DNA of 64,000 nt from contig JAACJK010000228.1 of NCBI GenBank assembly GCA_013368325.1, forward strand, positions 292,114 to 356,113, in the 5' to 3' direction. Numbering within the stretch: the first letter of the stretch is position 1; every line of letters begins with the position of its first letter. The stretch is from Ephemerocybe angulata. Lineage: Eukaryota; Basidiomycota; Agaricomycetes; Agaricales; Psathyrellaceae. Under the pieces are notes generated by a model. That model did no database searches. It was not told where the DNA came from and saw only the letters and a program-made list of their open reading frames with translations. Shown here piece by piece: positions 44,279-55,727 of this stretch. The translations under genes and the position numbers were made by a program.

Positions 44279-45913
44279 CTACGAGCACGAGATATTCTTC
44301 CACATCGGCTGAGTCTTTCGCCAGGAGACCCACGTGCTGGTGTTTTCGCGAGCTGCTAGACGCTCGGACTGTGGAAGCGATAGCCAGAAGCGCCGGTTCT
44401 TCTGATAGGTGGTAGACTTGAATTCCACCCCGGGGAATGTCTTCTCAAACTCGGAGGGAAGGCCATGCGAAATGCCAACGAGACGCTCGAAGCCTTTGGC
44501 CATGTCACACACGCGCTCCCCACCAGGCCATGCTCGAGCGGGACCAGAGGATATGATGATAGGCTCGTCGACAGTGTTACCAGCATTGTTAATGTTGTCA
44601 GGTTCCACAATCATGTCGGTCTCTGAGAGGTGAATCGACATAGGAGACGAGGGGTGGGGAGGCGAAGATTGGAAATCATCATCTTCGTTTACACGTCAAA
44701 CCTTCGCCGGAGTCATAGGGTACGGAGATTCGTGCATTATACGTTTGCGGGTAGCCGAAGGAGCCTGAGACGAGAGTAAAGAAGAAAGAAGTGGGTTGGA
44801 AGAATCGAGGCCGCCGAGAGATGTTTTGACGCCATCGTGTCGCACATAAATAGCCTGGTTCTGGGTTACCTCCATTACATGGTCAACACGAGTGAGCCAG
44901 ATGCCCAGCTTGGGGTCGAAGAGGTTCAATTCGTCCAGCGAAGACACAGAGAGAAGACTTAGGATATCAGGAACGTCAACTAGATTGAAGGTGGGCCACG
45001 TTGCGATGCCCTGAACAGGTACAGTCACAGGGCTTTCGAGATCGGGGGTTAGGAAGGCGACGATGACGACGGCGTGCTTGATACGAGCTTTGTACGCCAT
45101 CAAGGTCTTGTCCTGCGCATTACGTCGCGCCCGCTGCTCCTGTAGCCTCTTGAACTCCCGTAGAAAGCTCTCGTCCGCAGGCTTGGAGAACTCGAACGAC
45201 GATGGCCCAGGAAGGGACGGGGATGCAGACGTAGCGGCAGTGGCTACCCCCTCAGTGGAAGATTCAGTTGCAAGTGGTATTGAAGCCTGCGGGGTGTCGT
45301 AGGGAATTGTTGGCAGGGGCCGAGAGAGGTGGAACGGATTGGACGAGGTCGAGAAAACCCGAGGCTTGGCGTGGCTTTTGCAAGTGCAGCCGCCGGCGCC
45401 AGCGATGCAGCACGCCTTGCACATCCTCTTTGAACATGTCGTAGCCGTCCAGCGGCGCGTACATCCCACGTTCGCGCAGATGCCTGATTGCGCCGCGCTG
45501 GCAATTGCTTGGGGAGCGGGTTGCTGCGAGGCGTACTGCGAAGAGGTCGTTGAATCAAACTGCTGAAACGACGCGCCGCCAGAGACTGCCTGAGATGGCG
45601 GGGGCGAGGGATACTGCCTTGGCGGCTGCGTCGCGTAAGGTGGAACGGTGGTGGGGCAGGAGTCGCTTGGCCCTGTTGCACTGGGCTCAACCCATTCGTA
45701 GTATCCGCATTGCGTGCACTACATCGCCCGCAGGGATGAGTAAGAGTCACCAGAAGACACGCATAGCCGTACCTTGCGATACCATTTCCCAGCGTTGCCG
45801 GTGGTGGTACAGAGAATGGCGAAGGGGATGGAGTTGTTGCACGCGCCCGCCCATGGCGTATTCGCCTTCCCAGGGCAGTTGACGAAGATCTGGGAGGCAG
45901 GAAGTCTATCCAT
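44279..45913 (-). CDS. GRF-type zinc-finger protein with a second cysteine cluster
   Basis: Three exons, 45773-45913, 44702-45718 and 44279-44620, in phase throughout, giving 499 residues. The N-terminus carries a GRF-like zinc finger split by the first intron: NCPGK ... ACNNS ... ILC, then GKWYRKCTQCGYYEW. GRF fingers bind single-stranded nucleic acid in other proteins. After a Pro/Ser/Gln-rich linker lies a compact second cluster (CANVGCTRRW, TCSKRMCKACC, GGCTCKSH, about residues 125-165). A long coiled segment follows (FLREFKRLQEQRARRNAQDK), then an ordered domain and a C-terminal part with ARAWPGGERVCDMAKGF. The last junction (donor GTTTGA, acceptor CAGAG) is weaker than the others. The architecture recurs in basidiomycete genomes near KDZ-type elements. 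Its neighbour is the CxC5/CxC6 gene; a shared mobile origin is inferred. Confidence 0.72.
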
Positions 45914-46499
45914 GGTCGTGCCGGATGGTGTCCAGCTGACAAGGTGCCAGGCGGGGCGCGTTGGCGAGGTGTCGCGATGGTGGGAGAGGAAGGGGAGTGT
46001 ACGATATTGGACGGCGGCGAGCCCCGCCAACAGCGCCCACCCCGTGACTTTTCCGTGACATTTTCGGCCGTTTCCGAGTTCACGGCGGTTCACGAATTTG
46101 GGGCAGCCGTGACTTCCGCAAAGCCTGGATATTCTGGGAACAAGGGGTGCGTGGGATCACGTTGGTTAATTCGACCGGCCGAGCGGCGAGAGCTTGGCGC
46201 CTAATCCTGGATCAACTCACACGGCGGTCATTGACAGCGACGTGTCGTGTTTGGTCAATTCGTTCGTTGCTCTCCTTCCTCCTCGTACCCGGCTACAGCC
46301 AACCCACATCGCTCGCCCATCCTTCCGAGAAGACCACCACACAATGAGGAGGATGCAGCTACTCGCGAAAGGGCGCGCACAGTCCTCCCTGCGAAGACCG
46401 TGAAGGAGATGGAGAAGTTGTACGCGTCGGACTCGGGTGCGATTCATTCACAAATCCCATGAAGGAACGAATGTCACTGAACTATTGGGGTATATAGCT
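45914..46499. other. Intergenic between the zinc-finger gene and the RPN6 pseudogene
   Basis: Holds the upstream region of the zinc-finger gene. A fragment VLPAKTVKEMEKLYASDSG (about 46385-46440) may belong to the 5' part of the RPN6 remnant. Confidence 0.4.
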
Positions 46500-48527
46500 G
46501 TGGATGTGCATACGACAGATGCTTCGATCCAGCAACAGCAGCTGTGTGACCAGGAGAAGGCGCTCGTGAAGCTCGACGAGCTCTACCGGACCAAAAGTGC
46601 GTAGACGACACCATGGCTTTGAATCTCTGACATTGAACGTGATATGGTAGCGTAGGACGCACTGGGTCTTTCGAGTGTGAATGCCCAGTCAGGACCCTTC
46701 ATGTCGTCGACGTCGAAAACCAAGACAGCCAAACTCAGTACGTGTGTGTGTGTGTTGTACGTAGATCGCACGTCCTTTCGCCATGGAGCATAGAACTAAC
46801 GACTAGCCAGTCCGCACCCTCCTCGACTTCTTCAACTCGATCTTCCTCAAACGCAGTCTTCAGACCCGCCTCGTCGGACTGTGCATACCCATCCGCCTCT
46901 CGCCCTTCTCCTCTCCAATCTAACCTTCCCGCCTCCACCGCCGTAACTCCGACCCTCACCACCCGCAGCCAACTCGACACCCTCCAATACCGCCCCGCCC
47001 TTGCCCTCATCGACACCCTCCTCACCGAAGTCCACCTCCTCGAGAGCCGCGTCTACCGCGGCATCGGCAACTTCCCCAAAGCCGAAGCCGCATTGACGTC
47101 CTCCCTTGACCTCCAGTCCGGTATCCTTCACGCGAAGGACAAGGACTTTCTGAGAGCTTGTCGGCGCAGGGCTATGCTGGGCGCTGGGGGCGCTGAAGTA
47201 TATGTTGCTGCGTAAGGTTACGATGAACTTGGTGAGTTCTTGTCAGTTTTCGTGCGGTGGGGACGATACGTTCTATTTCTACCGCTTTTTGTTCCACCGT
47301 CCCTCGTTCGATGTGAACGGTACCTCTGACCATCGTTGCTTCATCCTACATCAACCTCCCCACCCCAACGGGCCCAATTATCGTTGACTCGCCTCTGTAC
47401 TTCTGCCGCCCCCTTTTTCATAACCCGTATATCTACGTTCCCACCTCGAGTCGTCTACTAACGTGTTTATCTGCAGCCCGAAGACGTTAATGCCCTCCTC
47501 ACCGTCAAGCTCGCTGCCAAGTATGCGCATCTCCGGGACTTGGAGAGCATGCGCGCCCTTGCGCGAGCGCATCAGGATCGTAATCTGGCGGGTTCCGAGA
47601 AGGTGTTGAGGGAGTATAAAGATGGTGCGTCTTCTACTCACCTTGGCTACTATAATCTACCAACTGACTCAATCCTCAATCGATTCTTCCTCCTCCGTCT
47701 CCTCCTCCGTCTCCTCCTCGTCATTGCTCAACGACCTTCACAACTCCGGTGGACGTTCGTTCGCAATGCTTCGATCGATCTCCTCGCTTCGCCTCGCCCC
47801 TTCCCCCATTGACCTGGTGTACCTTCGAGCACATTCGCAGAACTCTCCTCGGACCCGACGATCCGCTCGCACCTCGCGTCGCTGTACGACAACCTCCTCG
47901 AGCAGAACCTCCTCCGGATCATCGAGCCGTACTCGGTCGCGGAGATTGAGCATGTCGCCGAGCTTGTGGGATAGGAGAGGCCGGGTGTTGAGTCCAAGTG
48001 CGTTCATGTTCCCTCCTCGAACTTTATGTCTATACTTCGTTCATTCAGCTCCTTGTTGTATCACTGCTTCGCGACCGGCCTCCTCGTTTTATCGCTCGTT
48101 CGGATCGCCCTCTTCGTTCCATCCTTTCCACTGGCACTCGCGTTGTTCTTCCTGTCCATCAGCCGCCTTTCTCGATTATCTTTCCTGGCATGTATACGGT
48201 ACTGACTGCCTTTGTCTTGCAGGTTGTTGCAGATGATCCTTGATAAGGTGTTCCATGGTGTGTTGGACCAGGGACCCGGACGGGGGTGTCTCTTGGTGTT
48301 TGACCAGCCCCAGGCGGATGTGAGTTCTTCGTTTTGTCTTTTCATTCAGTCGGGTCGGGTCGGGTCGCTGATATGGCAACATTAGAACGCATATGGTGCG
48401 GCGATCGAGACGCTTGAGGAGGTCGGGAAGGTCGTGCAGTCTCTGTACGCCAAGGTACGCTTTCTATTTCGCGTCTCTGGGGTGTTGATGGAATGTTTTC
48501 GGACTGTAGACGGTGCAGATCGCATGA
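46500..48527 (+). pseudogene. RPN6: Pseudogene of proteasome lid subunit RPN6 (PSMD11)
   Basis: Exon-like pieces in order match the 26S proteasome regulatory subunit Rpn6: CDQEKALVKLDELYRTKS, then SSTSKTKTAKL, VRTLLDFFNSI, FLKRSLQTRLVGL, YRPALALIDTLLTEVHLLES and [140 protein letters not shown] and finally KTVQIA plus stop at 48525-48527. Internal pieces are missing (after NSI, and between AALTS and DLQSG), there are frame shifts, and a TAG follows AELVG near 47973. Many splice sites survive, so it derives from a genomic copy, not a processed mRNA. Since RPN6 is essential, an intact gene should exist elsewhere. Confidence 0.85.
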
Positions 48528-49928
48528 GGTGGAATCGAGATGGACGTCGGGGATTGATGTGGATGTTGTGTACAAGTAGTCTTGTGAGGTTCTGTGAGGG
48601 CGATTCATTCATTCTATTTGCGTTTTCTTGAGGGTGGGGATGTGAGGTTTGAGATTTTCGATGTGAGGTTTGTCAGGCGACGGTGCGTTCTTAGATCTCT
48701 AGGTGCAATCGTTGAGTGCGACTGCGAACTCGAACTAGGAAACCGCGGTTCTTGTCACCCGTAAGATCACCGAGTTCGAGTGTATACATTGTTATAGTCT
48801 TACAGATTGCTTTGTCTGTACGGGGCATATAAATGGCAAGTTCCACCCACCGGGGAGAGGCCTCAATGATTATCGGCGCCTTGTGATATTCTTTTGCTTC
48901 AACGCCTGTGCTGTGGACTCGTGTTCGCACATGTGAGTGAATGGTCCCTACGCTTCCCATCAGAGCTTTACTTAGGCCGGCCACACCGACACCACCTTCT
49001 CATGGTCCGATACCCTCTCCATCGCCTTCTCCTCCTGCCTATCCACCGCCGTCGCCTCCACATCATCCCATGTCTCCGCCGAGCGCCGTCCGACGACAGC
49101 CTCAACAATCACGGCCCCTCCCCCTCGCACCCGCCGCACCTCGCTGGAACGATTAACCGCATCCCGAGAGCACGCTTGGATGAGCTGGATGGGGGGATGT
49201 ACGCTGGATCTGGGAGGAGTTATGCTGCGAAAAGGGCGAGTAGTTGAGGGAGTAGGAGCGTTGTGAGTGACGAGCGGAGCTCAATCAAGGATCCGCTGCA
49301 GAGGATACATTCCATAACGGGGTCGGGTTCGGCGTCGTCCTCCTCGAGAGGAGGGGAGGGCAACCGGTTGGCGGGTCGAAGGAGCGTACCCGGTACCCCC
49401 TTGGCGAACGAGATGGCGTTCGACCCTTTTTCGATAAGCCAGTTCGCGGAAGTGCCGATGGGGAAACTAAAGGCCTAAAAGTCCAGGTCCAGTCCCCCGC
49501 ATCGCTCCCGCAAACTGTGGGGCACACGTTCCTTCCTGAGCGGCATGCGGTGTGTAGTACGGTATAGTCGGAATAGGACCGGCGATGCGCCTCTTCGCGC
49601 TCAAGGCGTACCCCGTCGAGGCACGCGTGGGCAGTAGAGAGTGCCAACAGGGGCTTGCATGGGAAGGTGCTCATCTGAGGCAGAACATAGGGTACTAGTC
49701 CACTAGAGAAACAACCGTCACAGTACTACACGTAGTATTCTACTTGGGAACAGATGCCCAGTGAAATTAATGAATCCTGTCGACCCCCAGGGTTCCTTAT
49801 TTCTCGGTCTCCTTGTTTTCGACATCTCAAAAGTGTCACGGCCCAGAACTGGTTCCTTCCCTACAGTTTGCTACGCTTTCGGTGACCATTTACATGCGCC
49901 CCATACTATAGTAACGGTTCCTCAGTTT
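48528..49928. other. Intergenic with unrecognised coding-like fragments
   Basis: 48950-49160 encodes Pro/Ser-rich low complexity. 49263-49478 (RRSVPGTPLANEMAFDPFSI) looks like part of a former gene, but I cannot assign it. No complete gene is seen. Confidence 0.4.
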
Positions 49929-50293
49929 TCAAATGCACCGAAGGTAATTCGCATCTCTCACCAGTTGATTCCCCTCTGCTGTTGCTGGGAATGTCGCGCC
50001 GCAGACAAGGCACTTAAAGTCTCTCGCCTCCAGCCGGTCTGCGACTTCGTAGAGGAGATCACGAGTGGCGATATCGGCGAGGATTTCTCGGCGGTCGAGG
50101 CTCCTCGTCGAGGTAGTGGGCTCGTCTAGATAGTCCCTGGCTGCAAATGCGTACTGAGGGTAGGGATAAATAAGATGTGAGCATTTTCTGTGACTTTGTA
50201 CGCCAGTGGTGCACCTACGTCGTCGTAATACGCATTCGCGAGGGAGGTGAGAGCCCCCAGAGCTGTGAGTAGGTTGATGAAGGAGACACGCAT
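49929..50293 (-). CDS. Small secreted protein, 99 residues
   Basis: Two exons, 50219-50293 and 49929-50153, joined in phase 0 (donor GTAGGT, acceptor CAG). The N-terminus MRVSFINLLTALGALTSLANA is a clear signal peptide ending in an ANA-Y cleavage site (shown here as three parts of one hydrophobic segment). The mature part is short and charged (EILADIATRDLLYEVADRLE) with one CLVCGATF pair of cysteines near the C-terminus, like half of a C2H2 finger but lacking the histidines. It resembles small secreted proteins of agarics that end in an EADRLEARxFKCxxCGATF-like tail. Function unknown; probably extracellular. Intact. Confidence 0.65.
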
Positions 50294-51557
50294 GGCTTTG
50301 CCTTCAAGTAAACGAGGGTGTGGAAGAAGCTAAAAATGAGGGGGTTGATGTGGAGCACCGAAGGGATGTTTTTAAGACAGAGGAATAGCGCAGCACAACG
50401 GTTATAAAGTTGGAATCATTTCGTAAATTTGGGACCTTGACAACGAGGATCCGGCTCGGATAGATCGTAGCCTGAGGTGCACATGTGGACGCGGAGCAGG
50501 GGCGCAACAGGTGAGTGTATTGCCTTGTGGGTCCATATTCTCTATGAGACATCAAACGCGGCCCTCCCTGTCCCCGACCCTCGTCGACTTCGTCTTTCGA
50601 TAGGAGGAAGCCTTTGTGGCCATTGAGTACCCCTCGTTTCCAATCTATAGTAAAGGGGACTACGCTAGTAGGATGATCTCTCAGATAAGACTAACCGGCG
50701 AGCAATTTAAATATTCTTGCAGAGTCTTACATTACGATAAGGGGTCTCGTGGTGATAGGAAACGGGAAGCTGGACGGAGTGTAATGTTTCGGGTGGCTTT
50801 GGTGATGCCACCGTCGTCGGACACAATTACTCAACGATTACTCACTGTATCCACCATATCCCGCTCCAACTTAAGTATGTACATCGCTTATCACGGATCT
50901 CTCGACGGATAGAGTGGAATATGTACCATGGTCTGATAGTTCGCTAACCTGTTGCTAACCCGTGCCACGTCCACATGTGCACCCCAAGCTACGATTTATT
51001 CGATTCAGGGCTGGATGCATGTATTAGGAGAGTAAAAAATGTGCGAATATTCGCAGTGTTGTAAGCTGCTGGGGTTCGTTTAAGCGCCGAGTGATCAGTA
51101 ATTCTGTACATCTTATTCAGATCCCCACGTTTTCTCAAGCATCGCGAGGAGCCGAGCTGGCAGAAGGAAAAGGAAAACCCATTGAGCGAGCGGGGAACCT
51201 AGACATAGAAAAAGGCGAAGCAGCTCGTGAATGAATTTACCTGAGCGAGTTACAAAAGTGATCATCGAGAGATCATAGGGCGAAAATAACACCTGGACAT
51301 CACAACTGGATAGATGCCGGTGCGTGTGATATACCCCCCTTATGGCAATGCACCCATGCTCGGAAGTGCTTAATTCACCACACTGTCAGTAAAAGCTGAA
51401 CTTAAATCGATTTTGGGAAGTGTAGCACCTTCTCAAACGAGAAGGGCCCAGGGGGCGATATAGATGAGTAGATTAGATAGATTCGGGGGAGATAACAGAG
51501 CTCGGATCTGCCTCCGGCGTCTCGTGCCAGAGGCGCCCATCCCTCATCGCCATCAAC
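50294..51557. other. Intergenic, no gene supported
   Basis: About 1.3 kb. Short frames only; no domain, tRNA or element end recognised. Confidence 0.5.
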
Positions 51558-51797
51558 GCGTCCCACGCGCTGTCCACCGTCGTCGACAGTGCGCGCTCGC
51601 TGTCTCCCCCCGCCAACTGACGCCGCCCCCCGACTCGAGGGCGGGAATGCTGTAAGTCGCGTGATTTCGTTCAATTCCGCGTCCCACGCGCTGTCCCCCG
51701 TCGTCCACCGTGCGCGCTCGCTGTCTCCCCCGCCAACTGACGCCGCCCACCGACTCGAGGGCGGGCATGCTGTAAGTCGCGTGATTTTTCGTTCAAG
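51558..51797. repeat. Two-copy tandem repeat, period 121 bases
   Basis: Units start gcgtcccacgcgctgtcc at 51558 and 51679 and include gtgcgcgctcgctgtctcc, ccgccaactgacgccgcc and gactcgagggcggg. The copies differ at a few sites, so the duplication is older than the one at 38107. It lies just downstream (3') of the HMG-like gene. Confidence 0.8.
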
Positions 51798-51986
51798 TCC
51801 ACGGCTCTGGCTATCCCCGTAGGCGCATATCGTGCTCCATGTATATTTTCTTTCACAAGTCGCAGTCTTCTTTCAGATAGTGGGAATAGGAGACAAAAAA
51901 TATATTATAACCGGTCCAGATATCCATATACATGTAAAGAGGTCCAAGGAGAGCAAAGAGGAGGGAGGGGGGCGGCATCTGGTGTA

Positions 51987-53820
51987 CTACGAAGCAGCGG
52001 CGGGAGCATTCTCCTTGCCCTTGCCACGTTTCTTGTGCTTTCCGCCCTTGTCACTGCGTTCCTGACGCTTTGATGTCCTCACGGCAACCGGGTTCCCACT
52101 GCTGTCAGTGACACTGGCAGCCTGAGGTGGTGCCCACATCACAAATTCGCCGCGTTTTGGGCGCTTGTTTGTTCGGGTATCGGTGCTCGGCTCCGAGGTG
52201 GCAGGACGGCGCCGCGATGTGCTGGGTGCATTGCCAGAAACTTCGCTGAGGGCTGTTGCGGTGCCTTGGGGGATGGTGGGAGCGCTAGGAAGAGATTCAG
52301 GGGAGGGAAGGGGAGGGGACTCAGAGGAGGGAAGGGACGCCGAGGGCGCGGGCTCGTTACCAGCGGCGACCTGGATCTCGGAACTGTCAGTTTGGGCGCT
52401 GTTCGTGACAGCGGCATCAGCGCCCGACATCGTGGCGTCTTGCGGAGCGCTGGTAGCAACAGGCTCCGCCGCGTTGGTGGCTTCGTCACCGGCCTCAGCC
52501 TCATCCTCCTCATCCTCCACAGCCTTCGCAGCAGCGGCTACAGCAGCCTGATGCGCCTCGCAGAACTCCTCGTACTCGTCATCACCCAGCTTCTCGAAAA
52601 AGGTGTCGCCGTTCGTTAGCGCGGTGGTCAGCTTGATGAGATCATTCTTGCTGCCGATGTTCGCAGGACTGCAGAACTTGTCAAGGGGCCAGCCCTTGAC
52701 AACGACGCGATACGGGATGGTGATCTTGCTGTCAAAATTGTCGTAGTAAATCCGGGGAACGTGGCACCCGGCTGCCTTTTCTGCAAGGGTGGTCAACGTT
52801 GACGAATTGCTTTGATGCCGCCGATGAGGAACATACCCAAAGCCTGGTGAATGAGCTTGACGAGTGATTTCTTGTATTCGACGATGCCGTCTGAGTAGTT
52901 GGTAGTGATGGCTAAGCACGGTTTAGTATCATGCGCGCGAACGGGTGATCGACTGAGACTTACTGTGTACCCCGGAAATCATGAAAGCTTCGAGCCTGAC
53001 GGCCGTGTCAACAAGGTTGGAATTGAAGGCCGCGGTGAAGAACTTGTCGAACTCATTGCCAGTACAGAAAACATAAGGCTTGTTATATTGATCGAGACGT
53101 GAACGAACGGCGAAAAAAAGGATATGGATGCCGGTGCGCGAGTAGAGGGCTTTAGACTGCACAACATCATCAGAGTTGGTGCGCAACGAAGAATGGGGAT
53201 AGTACGTACTTCGTTTCGGATATGCTCCACTGTCGCCCTCGCGTCGTGGAATGAGGAGAGTGCCACATTCTTAACAGGAGTTGTGTCGTCGTCGAGGTCT
53301 TCCTCATAGTCCATAATGTATTGTCGGACTGCCTCCTCCTTTTCCTCGTGACTCATCTCAGCCCACTCCTTGCTGAGCTCCGCGGAGGTCTCGCCAATCT
53401 TCAACCGTTCACCTGTCTCGAGGTCTACATAGGCCACGCATCAGCAAGCAGCTCATCGATTCAGAAAAAGAACCCACCGGAATTTTTTTCTTTCAGCTTC
53501 TTTGATACGAACGCCCTCCATGTGGACAACTTTCGTCGCTTCTTGGGCTTGCACCCACGTTGAATGATTGCTCCGTAGTACCAGTCGGCGGTGTGGTCAC
53601 CCAGCTCAGCAGAGAGGGCCTGGGCCTTCTCCCATAGGTCGTCACGGGCCTCATCAAGCGCAGCCTGGAGCTTCTCGCGACGTATGGCATTCCGCTCCTT
53701 CGCCGCTTCCTTGTCAGCTGTTGACTTCTTGGGGCGGGGTGCAGAGCGGCGTTTTGTCGGTCGGCGCGTAAGGGCAACAGCAGAGAGGCGCGTGCGGGTT
53801 CTGCCTTGAAAGCGTTCCAT
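51987..53820 (-). CDS. HMG-box-like protein of a basidiomycete-specific family
   Basis: Five exons: 53478-53820, 53210-53424, 52964-53156, 52837-52911 and 51987-52780. All are in phase, giving 539 residues. A basic N-terminus (TRRPTKRRSAPRPKKS) and a coiled segment lead into an HMG-box-like region split by intron 1: RKLSTWRAFVSKKLKEKN, then LKIGETSAELSKEWAEMSHE. Next comes a conserved helical domain (NVALSSFHDARATVEHI; ILFFAVRSRLDQYNKPYVFC; AVRLEAFMISG), then YYDNFDSKITIPYRVVVKGW with PLDKFCSPANIGSK. The last 190 residues are Ala/Ser/Pro/Glu low complexity with basic patches (TNKRPKRG; KHKKRGKGKE). Similar proteins are multicopy in Agaricomycetes. Probably a nuclear DNA-binding protein. It is downstream of the unknown gene and the KDZ transposase on the same strand, suggesting a shared element. 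Confidence 0.75.
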
Positions 53821-53997
53821 TGTCAGAGGAGTGGATAATACATGAGAAACACGGGGAAATGGTATTTAAGAGTGAGAAAAAATACATCACGTGTAGACGA
53901 ATAAACAGAGGGTATATGGGAAAGCAGGGCATAGGCAGCGATGAGAGTACATGAGATAAGATAGGAGTCGACGCGATCAAAATGAACCAACACCAAA

Positions 53998-55456
53998 TCA
54001 ATATCCGGCGGCGGCGAGTTGCAACATCGTCCAGAGGAAGGTCGCCTCTGTCAACGGCAACCCCTTCCGCCCCAAGAAATAGATGAAGAGGTCGCGATCA
54101 TCAAGAACCAAGGCGTTCTCGACCGCCTCGATGACCTTGGACCCATACCCGATGGAGCGGATGTAGCCGAGGGCAAGCGGAGGGAGGTTGGTGTTTGAGC
54201 CGGCGGGCCTTCGGATGGATTTCTGAAGTGTCGCAATCTTGCTGCTCTCGTTCGAGAGTATGGCGGTTGCGTTGGTCGACCCAAGAGAGCGAAGGGTGGT
54301 GAAGACGAGGGGCTCGGACCCCTCCTTGATGTGGGCCAGGGCTCCGGGCGGAACGACGTGATTGACGGTGCTGGGGTCGAACAGCTCCGACGGGCGGGGA
54401 GGAAGGGTGGACGACGACGACGACGCACCCCCAAGCGTAAGCCCAGTGTTGGAGGGCTTCTGCGGTGGAGGAGAACGAAAGCGGACTGGGGACGGTGTCG
54501 AACTGAAGGAGAGCGAGGAGACCGGGCTAATGCTGGTGCTCATGCTGGCGAAAGGGCTGGCCGGGGCGTCGCGAATGCCTATCAGTGAGTTTGGTCAGTA
54601 AGTAATCGAAAGAACATCAAATTAATACTCACCCATTTTCTCAAACGCAGCCGAAGCTGGTACAACGGTGCGTTCAACACCCTTGCCCTTCGACTTGGGG
54701 GCCTTCGTAGGGCTCGGGACCGGTGTCCTGGGGACGTTGCACGCCGGTGCGACCTTCACCAGCTCAACGTCGCTCTCATCGCTCTCGTCGGGGTCGAACA
54801 TGTCATCGGCGTCGTCGATGTTGGGGCCTGCCAGTGGTTGCGCTGAACCACGCTTGACTCCTACCCACTGGTGGAGGCCCCACTGCTTGAGCGTCCCGTT
54901 GCCATTTGCCAGCGTGAAGATGACGGCGTGGACGAGGGAGGGGAAGGTGTAGAGACACCACTCGTGGCTCTCGATGAGGGTAGTGAAAGGGGCGACATGC
55001 GACCTGGGGAAAAAACGGTCAGTGGCTAAATACACGGGTGGGATCGGAAGCTGAAACACACCTGTAATCGAAGCAGATCCATTTCCTGCATACAGGGCTG
55101 TTAAGAAGGGCGTAGACCTTCCGACGATGGGGCCAGATCGTTGTGATCAGCTTCTCGAGCTTCTTGATCACGGCTCGCACGTAGACCTCGTGCTGTTTCA
55201 TATCGAGCCCCAGTGGATCTTCGACTGCCTTCAAAAGGGGCTGGAGAGTGTTGATGTCGTCCCCTTTTACCGCCGAATCGAACTGGATGACGAAGGGAAG
55301 CGGGGGGCCGTATGGGGCGATGATTGGGCTTCGTGATATAATGATTAGAGTTAGGGTTAGTGGGTTCTTCTCTCAGTTATTGTACTCTACTCACTCTGTC
55401 GGGTTGGTCCAGAGACCGGGTTTTGTCCCGCCGACGACGAAGAGTTCAGATGGCAT
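53998..55456 (-). CDS. Uncharacterised protein between the HMG-like gene and KDZ transposase
   Basis: Four exons, 55395-55456, 55062-55328, 54633-55003 and 53998-54578, with matching phases, giving 426 residues. The start MPSELFVVGGTKPGLWTNPT and the next exon (PYGPPLPFVIQFDSAVKGDD) form an ordered N-terminal domain. It continues with RRKVYALLNSPVCRKWICFD, SHEWCLYTFPSLVHAVIFTL and GTLKQWGLHQWVGVKRG. A Pro/Ser/Asp-rich linker follows, with an acidic patch (DDADDMFDPDESDESDVE). The C-terminal domain has GALAHIKEGSEPLVFTTLR and a helical end. No family is recognised, no signal peptide and no membrane segment. Same strand and close spacing with its neighbours suggest it travels with the transposase. 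Intact as written. Confidence 0.7.
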
Positions 55457-55727
55457 CTTGGAATGGGGTGCACGAGGTGAGTTGTGGGGAGAGAGAAAGA
55501 AATTGGGTTTCGAAAAGCGAACATGGTTCGTTTTGATGCAATGTGTGACATGAATCATGTGTCCAAAAGTCAATTTCACACCCTCCTTGACCTTGTTTCC
55601 GATATCCCGTCTCATCGTCCTTAGTAACCGCACGTCCGGGGTATCTCATTTAGTATATTTTCGAGTCAATATCAGTATTCAACAATCATGTGCATAAGTC
55701 TGTAACGTTCAGAATTCCAAAATGACA

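Noticed and set aside
55340..55362. Short telomere-like words (gttagggttag) in an intron of the unknown 53998-55456 gene
   Set aside because: Only about two units; chance occurrence is likely and nothing else marks a former telomere.
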